Assembly: GCF_013031355.1 (NCBI RefSeq)
Contig: NZ_WPZO01000001.1
Coordinates: 62,001 to 126,000 of the forward strand
From: Ruegeria arenilitoris
Lineage (GTDB): Bacteria; Pseudomonadota; Alphaproteobacteria; Rhodobacterales; Rhodobacteraceae
Length of the DNA: 64,000 bases
Reading direction: 5' to 3'
Shown here piece by piece: positions 25,871 to 34,744 of the stretch. Position 1 is the stretch's first letter, and each line of letters opens with the position of its first letter. Position numbers and translations under genes: made by a program. The notes beneath the pieces were generated by a model. That model saw only the letters and a list, made by a program, of their open reading frames with translations, was not told where the DNA came from and did no database searches.

Positions 25871-27013
25871 ATGGCGGGCAACAGCGGTGGCCCCTGGGGG
25901 GGCGGAGGCTCTTCAGGCGGTGGAGGAAATCGGGGTAACAACGGGGACGGGCGCAAGCCCCCCGAAGGCGACGGCCCGCAGATCCCCGAGATCGATGAGC
26001 TGATGAAGAAAGGCCAGGAACAGCTGCGCGTCCTGATGGGCGGCCGTGGCGGTTCGGGTCGTGGTGGCGGTCAGGGTGCCGGTGGGGGTGGTCCCATCTT
26101 TACCAAAGGCACCGTGCTGATCGGTGTGGTTGTTGCAGCCGTGCTTTGGGGTGCGGCCAGCTTCTATACCGTCAAGCCCGAAGAACAATCGGTTGAGCTG
26201 TTTCTGGGTGAGTTCTCGGCCGTCGGCAATCCGGGCCTGAACTTTGCCCCGTGGCCCTTTGTGACCGCTGAGGTCATCCCGGTCACCCGCGAACAGACCG
26301 AAGACATGGGCGGCACGCGCGGCAGCGACGACGGTTTGATGCTGACCGGCGACGAAAACGTGGTCGATATCGACTATCAGGTCGTTTGGAACATCAATGA
26401 CCCGGCCAAGTTCCTGTTCAACCTGCGTGACCCGCGCCAGACGATCCGTGCCGTGTCGGAATCGGCGATGCGTGAGATCATTGCGCAAAGCGAACTGGCC
26501 CCGATCCTGAACCGGGACCGTGGTATCATTGCCGAGCGTCTGCAGGAACTGATCCAGTCCACGATGGACAGCTACGACTCGGGGATCAACATCGTCCGTG
26601 TCAACTTCGATAAGGCTGACCCACCGCAAGACGTGATCGCCTCGTTCCGTGACGTTCAGGCCGCTGCACAGGAGCGTGACCGCCTTCAGAACGTGGCCGA
26701 CGCCTATGCTAACCGTGTTCTGGCGGAAGCCCGTGGTGAAGCTGCGCAGGTTCTGGAGGAGGCCGAAGCCTATCGCGCCCAGCAGATCAACAGTGCTCAG
26801 GGTGAAGCCAGCCGTTTCAGCGCGGTTCTGGAGGAATATACCAAAGCGCCTGATGTGACCCGAAAACGTCTCTATCTGGAACGGATGGAGCAGGTTCTGG
26901 GTGATGTCGACAAGATCATTCTGGACGAGAACTCGACCGGTCAGGGGCAGGGCGTCGTGCCCTATCTGCCGCTGAACGAACTGCGCCGCAACCAGACCGG
27001 GGAGAGCAACTGA
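25871..27013 (+). CDS. hflK: FtsH protease activity modulator HflK
   Basis: Membrane-anchored SPFH/band-7 protein that assembles with HflC into a periplasmic cage around FtsH. The 380-residue sequence starts with a glycine-rich segment (residues 1-80, several GGGG runs) typical of HflK. One membrane helix follows at VLIGVVVAAVLWGAASFY, then the SPFH domain (YTVKPEEQSVELFLGEF...VDIDYQVVWNINDPAKFLFNL) and a coiled-coil region rich in AEAEAYRAQQINSAQGEASRF. It overlaps hflC by one base (TGATG), forming a translationally coupled pair. Confidence 0.96.
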   Translation: MAGNSGGPWGGGGSSGGGGNRGNNGDGRKPPEGDGPQIPEIDELMKKGQEQLRVLMGGRGGSGRGGGQGAGGGGPIFTKGTVLIGVVVAAVLWGAASFYTVKPEEQSVELFLGEFSAVGNPGLNFAPWPFVTAEVIPVTREQTEDMGGTRGSDDGLMLTGDENVVDIDYQVVWNINDPAKFLFNLRDPRQTIRAVSESAMREIIAQSELAPILNRDRGIIAERLQELIQSTMDSYDSGINIVRVNFDKADPPQDVIASFRDVQAAAQERDRLQNVADAYANRVLAEARGEAAQVLEEAEAYRAQQINSAQGEASRFSAVLEEYTKAPDVTRKRLYLERMEQVLGDVDKIILDENSTGQGQGVVPYLPLNELRRNQTGESN

Positions 27014-27891
27014 TGCGTAAGTCACCCATTCTTCTCATTGTCGTCGTGATTCTCGGCGTCGTCGGCCTGTCCTCGATCTTTATCGTGGACGAGCGTGAGC
27101 GTGCGCTGGTTCTGCAATTCGGCCGTGTGGTTGCGGTGAAGGAAGAGCCGGGTCTGGCCTTCAAAATTCCCGTGATCCAGGAAGTTGTCCGTTATGATGA
27201 CCGCATCCTGTCGATTGACGTCCAACCGCTTGAAGTAACGCCTCTGGATGATCGTCGTCTGGTTGTTGATGCCTTCGCGCGCTACCGGATTTCGGATCTG
27301 AACCGTTTCCGTCAGGCTGTAGGTGTCGGCGGTATCCCGGTTGCCGAAGATCGTCTCGATCGCATCCTGCGCGCTGAAACGCGCGAGGTCTTGGGTTCGG
27401 TGTCGTCCCGCGATATCCTCAGCTCGGACCGTGCCGCGCTGATGCTGCGCATCCGCAACAGCGCGATTGCCGAAGCTCAGGCGCTGGGCGTCAACGTGAT
27501 CGACGTGCGTCTGAAGGCCACCGATCTGCCACAGGCGAACCTCGAGGCGACCTTTGACCGGATGAAAGCCGAACGTGAACGTGAGGCGACCGACGAACGC
27601 GCACGCGGTAACGAAGCGGCGCAGCGTGTCCGCGCGCAGGCCGACCGGACCGTGGTCGAACTGGTGTCGGACGCCAACCGCGAGGCCGAGATCATTCGCG
27701 GTGAAGCTGACGCCGAACGCAACGCGATCTTCGCCGAAGCCTTTGGCAAGGACCCCGAGTTCTTCGAGTTCTACCGCTCGCTGTCCGCGTATGAACGCGC
27801 ACTCGGCGGCAGCAACAGCTCGATGGTGCTGAGCCCGGATTCCGAATTCTTCAACTATCTGAAATCGCCCACCGGGCAGAGTGGCCGATAA
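27013..27891 (+). CDS. hflC: protease modulator HflC
   Basis: Partner of HflK in regulating FtsH. The 292-residue protein has an N-terminal signal anchor (PILLIVVVILGVVGLSSIFIV), the SPFH start VDERERALVLQFGRVVAVKEEPGLAFKIP, and ALGVNVIDVRLKATDLPQANLEATFDRMKAERER leading into a charged coiled coil. The end (YRSLSAYERALG...MVLSPDSEFFNYL) is standard for HflC. One-base overlaps at both ends place it in a tight operon hflK-hflC-DUF2065. Confidence 0.96.
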   Translation: MRKSPILLIVVVILGVVGLSSIFIVDERERALVLQFGRVVAVKEEPGLAFKIPVIQEVVRYDDRILSIDVQPLEVTPLDDRRLVVDAFARYRISDLNRFRQAVGVGGIPVAEDRLDRILRAETREVLGSVSSRDILSSDRAALMLRIRNSAIAEAQALGVNVIDVRLKATDLPQANLEATFDRMKAEREREATDERARGNEAAQRVRAQADRTVVELVSDANREAEIIRGEADAERNAIFAEAFGKDPEFFEFYRSLSAYERALGGSNSSMVLSPDSEFFNYLKSPTGQSGR

Positions 27892-28085
27892 TGGGCTTGA
27901 TCCTTCTGGCCTTCGGGCTGGTACTGATTGTCGAGGGGCTGGCGTACGCGCTGGCCCCTTCGCTTATTGAACGCATGCTTGAGGCACTGCGGTCGCTGCC
28001 GGAACAGGCGCGACGGCTGGCGGGGCTGCTTTGCGTGGTCAGCGGTCTGGTGCTGCTGTGGGGCGCGTATCAGGTCGGGTTTTAG
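27891..28085 (+). CDS. DUF2065 domain protein
   Basis: A 64-residue protein with two hydrophobic helices (LILLAFGLVLIVEGLAYALAP and AGLLCVVSGLVLLWGAY) joined by a short amphipathic segment LIERMLEALRSLPEQARR. This is the DUF2065 (YjeT-like) family, which follows hflC in many proteobacteria; function unknown. Its ATG overlaps the hflC stop by one base. Confidence 0.9.
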   Translation: MGLILLAFGLVLIVEGLAYALAPSLIERMLEALRSLPEQARRLAGLLCVVSGLVLLWGAYQVGF

Positions 28086-28216
28086 TGCAGTCATTTCAAT
28101 TGCCGGTGATTTCCCCGCGATCCCGAGTTGCGGGCTTGAACAAACTGACTACATTGGTTGCTAAGAAAGGTTGCCGAGGGGCGGCCACAGAAGAATTGTC
28201 GACAAGGAGTTCCCAA

Positions 28217-29707
28217 GTGCAGGCACAAGCACGAAGTATTTCCGTCCGGCGGGACGATAGTGTTGGTTTCATGCGGCTGATGTGGCTGGCTTTTGCAGGG
28301 ATGTTGCTTGTTCTGGCCCAGACCGTCGCTGCGCAGGCGCGGGGCGAAAGCCTGGCGCCGCTCGCTGAGAAGATCAGCCCGGCGGTGGTCAACATCACCA
28401 CTACAACCCTGATCGAGGGGCAAACGGGCCCCCAGGGGATCGTGCCCGAGGGCTCACCGTTCGAGGATTTCTTTCGCGAGTTTCAGGATCGTAACGGTGA
28501 CGAAGGCAACCGCCCCCGCCGCAGCAACGCACTGGGTTCGGGGTTTGTAATTTCCGAGGACGGTTACATCGTCACCAACAATCACGTCATCGCCGAAGCT
28601 GACGAAATCCTTGTGGAATTCTTCCCCGGCGACGGGCAGCCCAAGAAGGAATTGCCTGCAAAGGTGATCGGCACGGATGAGAAAACTGATATCGCGCTTC
28701 TCAAGGTAGAGGCCACGGGCCCGCTGCAATACGTGAAATTCGGTGACAGCGACATTGCGCGCGTTGGCGATTGGGTGATCGCCATGGGCAACCCGCTGGG
28801 GCAGGGATTTTCGGTTTCAGCTGGCATTGTCTCGGCTCGGAACCGCGCGCTGAGCGGGTCTTATGACGACTACATCCAGACGGACGCGGCCATCAACCGG
28901 GGCAACTCGGGCGGTCCGCTGTTTAACATGGATGGCGAGGTGATCGGCGTGAATACCGCGATCCTGTCGCCCAATGGCGGCTCGATCGGGATTGGCTTCT
29001 CGATGGCCTCCAATGTGGTGGTCAAGGTCGTCGACCAACTGCGTGAGTTCGGTGAGACTCGCCGCGGCTGGCTGGGTGTGCGCATTCAGGACGTGACTGA
29101 GGATATGGCCGAAGCGATGGGGCTGGACAAACCCGGCGGCGCTTTGATTAGTGACGTGCCGGACGGTCCTGCCAAGGAAGCGGGCCTGCTGGCCGGGGAC
29201 GTGATCCTAAGCTTTGACGGGGTCGAGGTTGCGGACACCCGCGGTCTGGTCCGTCAGGTGGGTGAAACCACCGTTGGCAAATCGGTCCGCGTGGTGGTCC
29301 ACCGCGATGGGGGCACCCAGACTGTTCTGGTGACTCTGGGCCGCCGTGAGGACGCAGAGCGCGCCGAGAATGGCGACGAGGAAACGCCGGACGCTCCGGC
29401 CGAGGAAAACGCCGATATTCTGGGTCTGACCATTTCGCCGCTGACCGATACGTTGCGCACGGATATGGGGCTGGATGCGGATGCTGACGGGTTGGTCGTG
29501 ACCGCGGTGGATGAGGCCTCTGAGGCCTTTTCCAAAGGTCTGCGTGCCGGTGACCTGATCACCGAGGCCGGTCAGCAAAAGGTCAGCTCGATTGAAGACC
29601 TTGAGGCACGCATGGACGAGGCGCGTGAAGCCGGGCGCAAATCCCTGCTGCTGTTGGTCCGTCGCGGAGGCGAACCCCGTTTCGTAGCTCTGAGCCTTGG
29701 CGAGTAA
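28217..29707 (+). CDS. degP: Do family periplasmic serine protease/chaperone
   Basis: Periplasmic quality-control protease with two PDZ domains (DegP/MucD group). The catalytic triad is intact: His in VTNNHVI, Asp in KTDIALLKV, Ser in RGNSGGPL. PDZ1 starts RRGWLGVRIQDV and PDZ2 near ILGLTISPLTDTLRTDMG; an acidic EDAERAENGDEETPDAPAEENA linker separates them. GTG at 28217 is chosen because AAGGAG lies eight bases upstream; it adds an extended basic N-region before the signal segment MRLMWLAFAGMLLVLAQTVAAQA. ATG at 28271 is the alternative. It follows the hflKC operon by 131 bases and is closed by a strong terminator. Confidence 0.95.
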   Translation: MQAQARSISVRRDDSVGFMRLMWLAFAGMLLVLAQTVAAQARGESLAPLAEKISPAVVNITTTTLIEGQTGPQGIVPEGSPFEDFFREFQDRNGDEGNRPRRSNALGSGFVISEDGYIVTNNHVIAEADEILVEFFPGDGQPKKELPAKVIGTDEKTDIALLKVEATGPLQYVKFGDSDIARVGDWVIAMGNPLGQGFSVSAGIVSARNRALSGSYDDYIQTDAAINRGNSGGPLFNMDGEVIGVNTAILSPNGGSIGIGFSMASNVVVKVVDQLREFGETRRGWLGVRIQDVTEDMAEAMGLDKPGGALISDVPDGPAKEAGLLAGDVILSFDGVEVADTRGLVRQVGETTVGKSVRVVVHRDGGTQTVLVTLGRREDAERAENGDEETPDAPAEENADILGLTISPLTDTLRTDMGLDADADGLVVTAVDEASEAFSKGLRAGDLITEAGQQKVSSIEDLEARMDEAREAGRKSLLLLVRRGGEPRFVALSLGE

Positions 29708-29727
29708 GTAAATCAATCAAAAACGAG

Positions 29728-29759
29728 AAAAGGCCGGAGCAGATGCTCCGGCCTTTTTT
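29728..29759 (+). terminator. strong intrinsic terminator after degP
   Basis: A GC-rich stem GGCCGGAGC/GCTCCGGCC flanked by A-run and T-run (AAAA...TTTTTT), 20 bases past the degP stop. The symmetric A/T flanks make it bidirectional, so it can also end the opposing Crp/Fnr transcript. Confidence 0.92.
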
Positions 29760-29775
29760 GTGCTGGGAGGTAGTA

Positions 29776-29855
29776 AGCCACGCACCGAGTAAGGCACGTG
29801 GCTCTGATACAGGGAGAGGTCAGTGGACAGATATCGGGGATGATTCTCTGACCTC
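29776..29855. repeat. two consecutive hairpins between degP and crp-family gene
   Basis: AGCCACG (29776-29782)/CGTGGCT (29797-29803) and GAGGTCAG (29816-29823)/CTGACCTC (29848-29855). On the minus strand they precede the bidirectional terminator, so they would form the structured 3' UTR of the Crp/Fnr gene or a small RNA derived from it. No protein frame is evident in the 212-base gap. Confidence 0.4.
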
Positions 29856-29919
29856 CTACGGTAACAGTTATGACGATAGGCTTAACGCCATTCGGGGTCT
29901 GTGAAGCAGGTCACAAGGG

Positions 29920-30588
29920 TCAGATAAGGTCGGACTCGGCCAATTCCCGAAGTGCTTCGAAATCCTGGATCATCAGACCACCGCGCGACGCTTCGACCAC
30001 GTTGTCGCGTTTCCAGGTGGAAATGGTCTTGGAGACCGCCTCCCGCGTAGCCCCTACAAATTCGGCCAGTTCGCTTTGCGAGAGGGTGATCCGCGTGGAT
30101 GGGTCATCTTGCAGCCCGGAGAGGTGCAATAGCTTGCGGGCCAGGCGGATCGGCATCGGCAGAAAGACCTGCTCGTTCAGTTGCGATCCCATCCATCGCA
30201 TACGCAGGCCGGCCAGACGGATCAGGTCAACCGCAAGGTCGGGATGTTGCCGGATCTGTTCCATCACATCACCTTGCCGGACCCGCAACACGCGGGACTG
30301 TTCGGCGGCCGCGATGGTAGCGGTGCGGGGTCCGCTGTCAAACAGGGCAATCTCGCCAAAAATCTCGCCGGGCCGCATCAGGGTCAGGGACAGTTTGCGG
30401 CCGCTCATGGCCAGAAAGGACACTTCGAGCGTGCCTTCAAGGATGGCAAAGAGGGCATCGCCTTCGTCGCCCTGTTCGAACAGAACCTCGCCACGCTCCA
30501 GAGAAATTTCGGTCGCCTGCGCGGAAAGCATGGCTTTCAGCCTGTCTGACGCTTCGGACAGAAAGCCAGTGTCTGGGAAAGCCGTCAT
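29920..30588 (-). CDS. Crp/Fnr family transcriptional regulator
   Basis: A 222-residue regulator. The N-terminal cyclic-nucleotide-binding fold shows ISLERGEVLFEQGDEGDALFAILEGTLEVSF and MRPGEIFGEIALFDSGPRTATIAAAEQSRVLRV, close to the Crp pocket (GE-IALF...R-TA). The C-terminal HTH reads ITLSQSELAEFVGATREAVSKTISTWKRDNVVE. There is no N-terminal cysteine cluster, so it is not an oxygen-sensing Fnr; cAMP binding is plausible but not shown. ATG at 30588 is chosen; an earlier ATG at 30651 lacks family similarity. It converges on degP. Confidence 0.9.
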   Translation of the reverse strand: MTAFPDTGFLSEASDRLKAMLSAQATEISLERGEVLFEQGDEGDALFAILEGTLEVSFLAMSGRKLSLTLMRPGEIFGEIALFDSGPRTATIAAAEQSRVLRVRQGDVMEQIRQHPDLAVDLIRLAGLRMRWMGSQLNEQVFLPMPIRLARKLLHLSGLQDDPSTRITLSQSELAEFVGATREAVSKTISTWKRDNVVEASRGGLMIQDFEALRELAESDLI

Positions 30589-30741
30589 GAGTTTCGGGTG
30601 CTCCGGCTGTGAGTGGTGACACAACTTTCCACAGCTTTGGCGTTTAGCCAAGGATTTTCGTCTGTTTGTTCCAGCCTTACGTATGGGAACAGCGCAAAAC
30701 TCTGTTATCCCATGGGGCGAGACGGGGGCGCACTTTCTCGC

Positions 30742-31347
30742 CTATTGGTGGTCGGGATCGTCCATGTAACCTTGCAGCAGATTGAATTGCAGCATCAGAA
30801 ATACCATCAGCGCGATGGGAAAGCCGAATGTCTCGATCTTGACCCATAGGTCGGTCGACATTGTGCGCCAGACAAATTCGTTGGCCACAGAAAGAACCGC
30901 GAAACAGCCACACAGGCGCCGCGTCAGGATCATCCATCCCTCGTGGCGCATTGGCAGCATCTCGTCCAGGACATAGGCGAGGTAGGATTTACCCTGCAGC
31001 AGGCCGATGCCCAGCATGATCGAAAAGAAGCCGTAGACCAGTGTGGTCTTCATCTTGAAGAACCGCTCGTCATTGAACCAGGCGGTCAGGCCACCGAAGA
31101 AAATGACCATGATTGCGGTGAAAATCTGTATCCGGCTGAGCTTGCCCGTCAGGTACCAGAGGATGCCCATGGCGACCAGCATCAGCGGCACAAACAGGAT
31201 CGTTGCGACGATGAAGCCGGAATATTCGATGCCACCGATCAGGAAGCTGTCGTCACGCAGGCGCAGGTAGATGAAGAAGAAGGCCAGCGGGGGGCCAAGC
31301 TCCAGCACCTGTTTCAGAAACGGATTGATCTCTTTTTTGCCTGTCAT
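30742..31347 (-). CDS. yciB: inner membrane septation protein YciB/IspZ
   Basis: A 201-residue protein with five to six membrane helices and the YciB family layout: NPFLKQVLELGPPLAFFFIYL at the start, then QIFTAIMVIFFGGLTAWFNDERFFKMKTTLVYGFFSIMLGIGLLQGKSYLAYVLDEMLPMRHEGWMILTRRLCG. The (F/W)KxKPTL-type motif appears as FKMKTTLVYG. YciB contributes to cell-envelope synthesis and division in enterics. It sits 16 bases after the EamA transporter stop, so the two may be co-transcribed. Confidence 0.93.
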   Translation of the reverse strand: MTGKKEINPFLKQVLELGPPLAFFFIYLRLRDDSFLIGGIEYSGFIVATILFVPLMLVAMGILWYLTGKLSRIQIFTAIMVIFFGGLTAWFNDERFFKMKTTLVYGFFSIMLGIGLLQGKSYLAYVLDEMLPMRHEGWMILTRRLCGCFAVLSVANEFVWRTMSTDLWVKIETFGFPIALMVFLMLQFNLLQGYMDDPDHQ

Positions 31348-31363
31348 AACGGTTTCCTGCTGT

Positions 31364-32266
31364 TTACCCGCCCATTTCAACTATTACGGCGCCGAGTGCA
31401 ATCAATGCCATCAGCGCGATCCGTCTTGGCCCTACGGTTTCCTTCAGGACAAGCCAGCCTATGAGGGCGGCAAAAACGGTCGAAGTTTCCCGCAGGACGG
31501 CGGCTTCGCCAACCTTGTCGAGCCGTGTGGCCAGCATGATAGCTCCGAAAGACAGAGGCGCGATGATGCCGCCTGCCAACCCGCGCAACATCAGGGGGCC
31601 GATGGCCGGGCGGTTGATCATCGCGCGCCATCGGAGGAAGGCGTAGATCGGCATCGCGGCCCCGTCGATCATGAAGAACCAGGCCAGAAAGGTAAACGGG
31701 TCTGCGGTGGCACGGATGCCGTAAGCGTCGTAGGTGGTGTAAAGCGCGACGAACAAACCGGTCGCGACCGCCAGTACCAGTGCGATGCCCAGTGTTTCGC
31801 GGTTGGTCTCGAGAAACCGGAAATTATAGGCGGCCAACCCGAAAATACCGGCCAGCAGAACGGCTACGCCGAACCATTGGGTGCCAGTGAAGGTTTCTCC
31901 GAACAGTAGATAGGCACCGATGACGGTAAAAAGGGGACCGGTGCCACGGACAACCGGGTAGACGACCGTGTATGAGCCCTTGGTATAGGCCATGGCCTGC
32001 AGGATTTTATAGGCGATGTGGATTACCCACACCGTTGCAAAAATCGGCCACATATAAGGCTCGGGCCACGGTACCACGAAGAAGGCGAAAGGTGCGGCCA
32101 GTAGGCAATAGCTGGCGTCGATGGCACCGCGCGACATCCACGGATCGTGGCGGCCCTTTTGTAGGGCTCCAAAGACCGCATGCAGGAAGGCTGCCATCAG
32201 GGCCAGCCCCAGCGCGAGTTGGTGGCCTGCTTCGGTACCTTCGAGTGAGATCAGCCAGTCGCTCAA
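31364..32266 (-). CDS. EamA/DMT family transporter
   Basis: A 300-residue inner-membrane protein with about ten hydrophobic helices in two repeats, as in the drug/metabolite transporter superfamily. Helix 4-5 has AYTKGSYTVVYPVVRGTGPLFTVIGAYLLFGETFTGTQWFGVAVLLAGIFGL. The second repeat ends VGEAAVLRETSTVFAALIGWLVLKETVGPRRIALMALIALGAVIV; the E-T-S/F-x-x-L-x-G signature marks EamA domains. The substrate is unknown. It is upstream of yciB and downstream of ftsY on the same strand. Confidence 0.9.
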   Translation of the reverse strand: MSDWLISLEGTEAGHQLALGLALMAAFLHAVFGALQKGRHDPWMSRGAIDASYCLLAAPFAFFVVPWPEPYMWPIFATVWVIHIAYKILQAMAYTKGSYTVVYPVVRGTGPLFTVIGAYLLFGETFTGTQWFGVAVLLAGIFGLAAYNFRFLETNRETLGIALVLAVATGLFVALYTTYDAYGIRATADPFTFLAWFFMIDGAAMPIYAFLRWRAMINRPAIGPLMLRGLAGGIIAPLSFGAIMLATRLDKVGEAAVLRETSTVFAALIGWLVLKETVGPRRIALMALIALGAVIVEMGG

Positions 32267-32316
32267 GTGTCAGGTCTTTGTGCTGGGATGAGGCTGGGGG
32301 TTTTCCACCCCCCAGA

Positions 32317-32345
32317 CCCCCGGAGGATACATTTGCCAGATGAAG
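32317..32345 (+). repeat. third copy of the dispersed intergenic repeat
   Basis: CCCCGGAGGATACATTTGCC followed by AGATGAAG, between ftsY and the EamA gene. It shares the core with the two copies at 15941-16013. It is followed closely by the ftsY stop. Confidence 0.6.
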
Positions 32346-32352
32346 GGGCGGA

Positions 32353-33516
32353 TCAGCTTTGGTCCAGACCTGTAAGGGCGGCGGCGAACTCTTCGGGGTC
32401 GAAGGGGGCGAGGTCGTCGATTTGTTCGCCGACACCGATGGCGTGGATGGGCAGACCAAACTTGTCTGCCAGCGCGACCAATACGCCGCCCTTGGCGGTG
32501 CCGTCGAGTTTGGTCATCACGAGGCCCGAGACATCGGCCAGATTGCGGAAGGTTTCCACCTGACTCAGCGCGTTTTGGCCGGTGGTGGCGTCCAGCACCA
32601 GCAAAGTGTTGTGAGGCGCGGTTTCGTCGACCTTGCGGATGACGCGGACGATTTTCGCAAGTTCCTCCATCAGGTCGGCGCGGTTTTGCAGACGGCCTGC
32701 GGTGTCGATCATCAAAAGGTCAGCGCCATCTTGCTGCGCTTTGGTCAGCGCATCGAAGGCGAGGCTGGCGGGGTCGGACCCTTCGGGGGCAGTCAGAACG
32801 GGCACGCCTGCGCGTTCGCCCCAGACCTGCAGTTGTTCAACAGCAGCGGCGCGGAAGGTGTCTCCGGCAGCGATCACGACCTTTTTGCCAGCCGATTTGA
32901 ACTGGCTGGCCAGTTTGCCGATCGTGGTCGTCTTGCCCGATCCGTTGACGCCAACGACAAGAACCACCTGCGGACGTTTGGGGTAGATGGGCAGGGGTTT
33001 GGCCACCGGCTCCATCACGCGGGCGACTTCCTGTGCCAGCAGTTGTTTGATTTCCTGGGTCGAGAGTTTGCGGCCATGGCGCCCCTCGGCCATATTCGCG
33101 GTGACGCGCAGGGCAGTATCGACGCCCATATCCGAGGCGATCAGCAGCTCCTCGAGCTGTTCCAGCATGTCGTCGTCCAAGGTGCGGCGCAGGGCGGTCT
33201 TGGCTTCACTGCGACCGAACAGACGGCCCAGCACGCCCTTTGCGGGCGCGGCCTCGGGCGGGGGCGGCGCAGGGGTCGGATCGACGGGCGCGGGTTCAGG
33301 CACCTCGACGGGCTGCGGTGCTGGTGCGGGTTCCGGCACTTCGGGGACCGGTTGTGGAACTTCCGGAACGGGTTCGGGCTGCGGCTCGGGCTCGGGGATG
33401 ATTGGGTCAGGCGCGGTTGTTTCCTCGCCGCCATCCTCAACAATAGCCTCAAGCCCCTGTTCGAGGCGGGACGAGGATTTGAACAGCTTGTCCTTGAGCT
33501 TTGAGAAAAACGCCAT
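32353..33516 (-). CDS. ftsY: signal recognition particle receptor FtsY
   Basis: GTPase receptor for SRP at the inner membrane. The 387-residue protein begins MAFFSKLKDKLFKSSSRLEQGLE (amphipathic membrane-targeting helix). A linker of about 55 residues made almost wholly of Pro/Glu/Val/Ala repeats (PEPEPQPEPVPEVPQPVPEV-like) follows. Then come the N domain and the G domain with GVNGSGKTTTIGKLA, DTFRAAAVEQL, DTAGRLQN and TKLDGTAKGG. Everything needed for GTPase function is present. The acidic linker replaces the A domain of enteric FtsY. Confidence 0.97.
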   Translation of the reverse strand: MAFFSKLKDKLFKSSSRLEQGLEAIVEDGGEETTAPDPIIPEPEPQPEPVPEVPQPVPEVPEPAPAPQPVEVPEPAPVDPTPAPPPPEAAPAKGVLGRLFGRSEAKTALRRTLDDDMLEQLEELLIASDMGVDTALRVTANMAEGRHGRKLSTQEIKQLLAQEVARVMEPVAKPLPIYPKRPQVVLVVGVNGSGKTTTIGKLASQFKSAGKKVVIAAGDTFRAAAVEQLQVWGERAGVPVLTAPEGSDPASLAFDALTKAQQDGADLLMIDTAGRLQNRADLMEELAKIVRVIRKVDETAPHNTLLVLDATTGQNALSQVETFRNLADVSGLVMTKLDGTAKGGVLVALADKFGLPIHAIGVGEQIDDLAPFDPEEFAAALTGLDQS

Positions 33517-33574
33517 TTTTGGTCTCCGCAGGTGTTCCCCTCACCTAATGCGGATTTGCGGCAGTTGCAAAGGG

Positions 33575-34213
33575 TCAGAGGAATGCGATCAGCAAACCAG
33601 CCTGCGCGACCCAATAGAGCGGCCAGACCAAATAGGGTGTGATCTTTAGGGCCGGGTGGTCTTCGGGCAGCAAGAACTTTTCAGTTGCCAGGATCAGATC
33701 GGACGCGATGAAAGCCAGGGCCGCGGGCAGGGCCCAGCGCAAGGCGCCGGTTTCAGGCAGGGCCAGAACGGTAATGCCCATCCCCAGAATGATCGGGATA
33801 TAGGCCAGAACGGGGATTTTGAGGTCCCCGGCGCGTGGTGCGAGCAGGGTGGCGGCAACGATCCCAAGGATGATGAGCGACCAGAAGATCGCGGGCCGGT
33901 CGAAAATCAATGCGGGCTCGCTGGCGGGATGGGTCAGGAACAGCGCGATATAGGCCAGATGTCCGGCGGCAAAGGCCCCGATGCCAGCCATGAAGGTGCT
34001 GTCGGTCTCGCGTGACAACAGCGCGTCGCCTAGGGCGCATAAAGCCAGCGCCAGAACCAGCAGAAGTGGAGCGGCTTGTAGCAAGGCGATCCCGGCTAGC
34101 AAGGCGACGGAGGCGGTTTTTAGCAGCGACCGCAAGGCGCTAGCGGGGCGTGGTGACAGAGGCAGATAGGCCAGTGCACAAAGACCTGCGAGCCAGAACA
34201 TTGCGGTTGTCAT
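33575..34213 (-). CDS. YhhN family (lysoplasmalogenase-like) membrane protein
   Basis: A 212-residue protein with seven to eight hydrophobic helices. The YhhN signature is visible: SLLKTASVALLAGIALL near the first third, LALCALGDALLS with the D of the GD motif, and FIASDLILATEKF in the last third. Animal TMEM86 relatives hydrolyse lysoplasmalogens; the bacterial substrate is not known. It stands 58 bases upstream of ftsY on the same strand. Confidence 0.85.
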   Translation of the reverse strand: MTTAMFWLAGLCALAYLPLSPRPASALRSLLKTASVALLAGIALLQAAPLLLVLALALCALGDALLSRETDSTFMAGIGAFAAGHLAYIALFLTHPASEPALIFDRPAIFWSLIILGIVAATLLAPRAGDLKIPVLAYIPIILGMGITVLALPETGALRWALPAALAFIASDLILATEKFLLPEDHPALKITPYLVWPLYWVAQAGLLIAFL

Positions 34214-34341
34214 GAAAACCCCTCCCGTTTTTTAGGCAGCATGTTACGGGTTGTTGGTTCACCTCAACCGGTGACGTTAAGGCAGGTGGTTTTGCGGAAA
34301 TGGCAATGGCACGGGGCAATCGCATCTGACACAATACGCTC

Positions 34342-34737
34342 ATGTTCAGATACCTAGCGATTCTTCTGCTGCTGCCCGCGTTTTCAGCCTCGGCCCAACC
34401 GGCCCTGACGGCATCGGATTTCGATGACTACACGCGCGGGAAAACACTGTTTTACGGTTTTCAGGGAAAGGTTTACGGGGTCGAGCGTTATCTGCCCAAC
34501 CGCCGCGTCATCTGGTCGTTTCTGGATGGCAATTGCAAGGAAGGCGTCTGGTATGAGCAGGACGAGCAGATCTGTTTCATCTACGAAGATCGTCTGGCCC
34601 CGCAATGTTGGGTCTTCACCCGGTCAGGGAACGGTCTGATCGCGCAGTTCGAGGGCGATCCGGCGCAGACGGAACTCTATGAAGCCCAGGATATCGGCGA
34701 AGAGATGCTCTGCTACGGGCCTGAGGTAGGGGTGTAG
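34342..34737 (+). CDS. secreted small protein, unknown
   Basis: A 131-residue protein with a clear signal peptide MFRYLAILLLLPAFSASAQ. The mature part contains four cysteines (DGNCKEG, QICFIYED, PQCWVF, MLCYGP), probably two disulfides, and several aromatic residues. I recall similar short exported proteins in Rhodobacterales without an assigned role. It converges on xseA with seven bases between stops and has its own promoter space upstream. Confidence 0.75.
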   Translation: MFRYLAILLLLPAFSASAQPALTASDFDDYTRGKTLFYGFQGKVYGVERYLPNRRVIWSFLDGNCKEGVWYEQDEQICFIYEDRLAPQCWVFTRSGNGLIAQFEGDPAQTELYEAQDIGEEMLCYGPEVGV

Positions 34738-34744
34738 GGCGCAC

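Noticed and set aside
30667..30691. TGTTCC...GGAACA repeat upstream of the Crp/Fnr gene as a LexA or Crp site
   Set aside because: It is an inverted pair with wrong spacing for GTTC-N7-GTTC and lacks the TGTGA-type Crp half-site.
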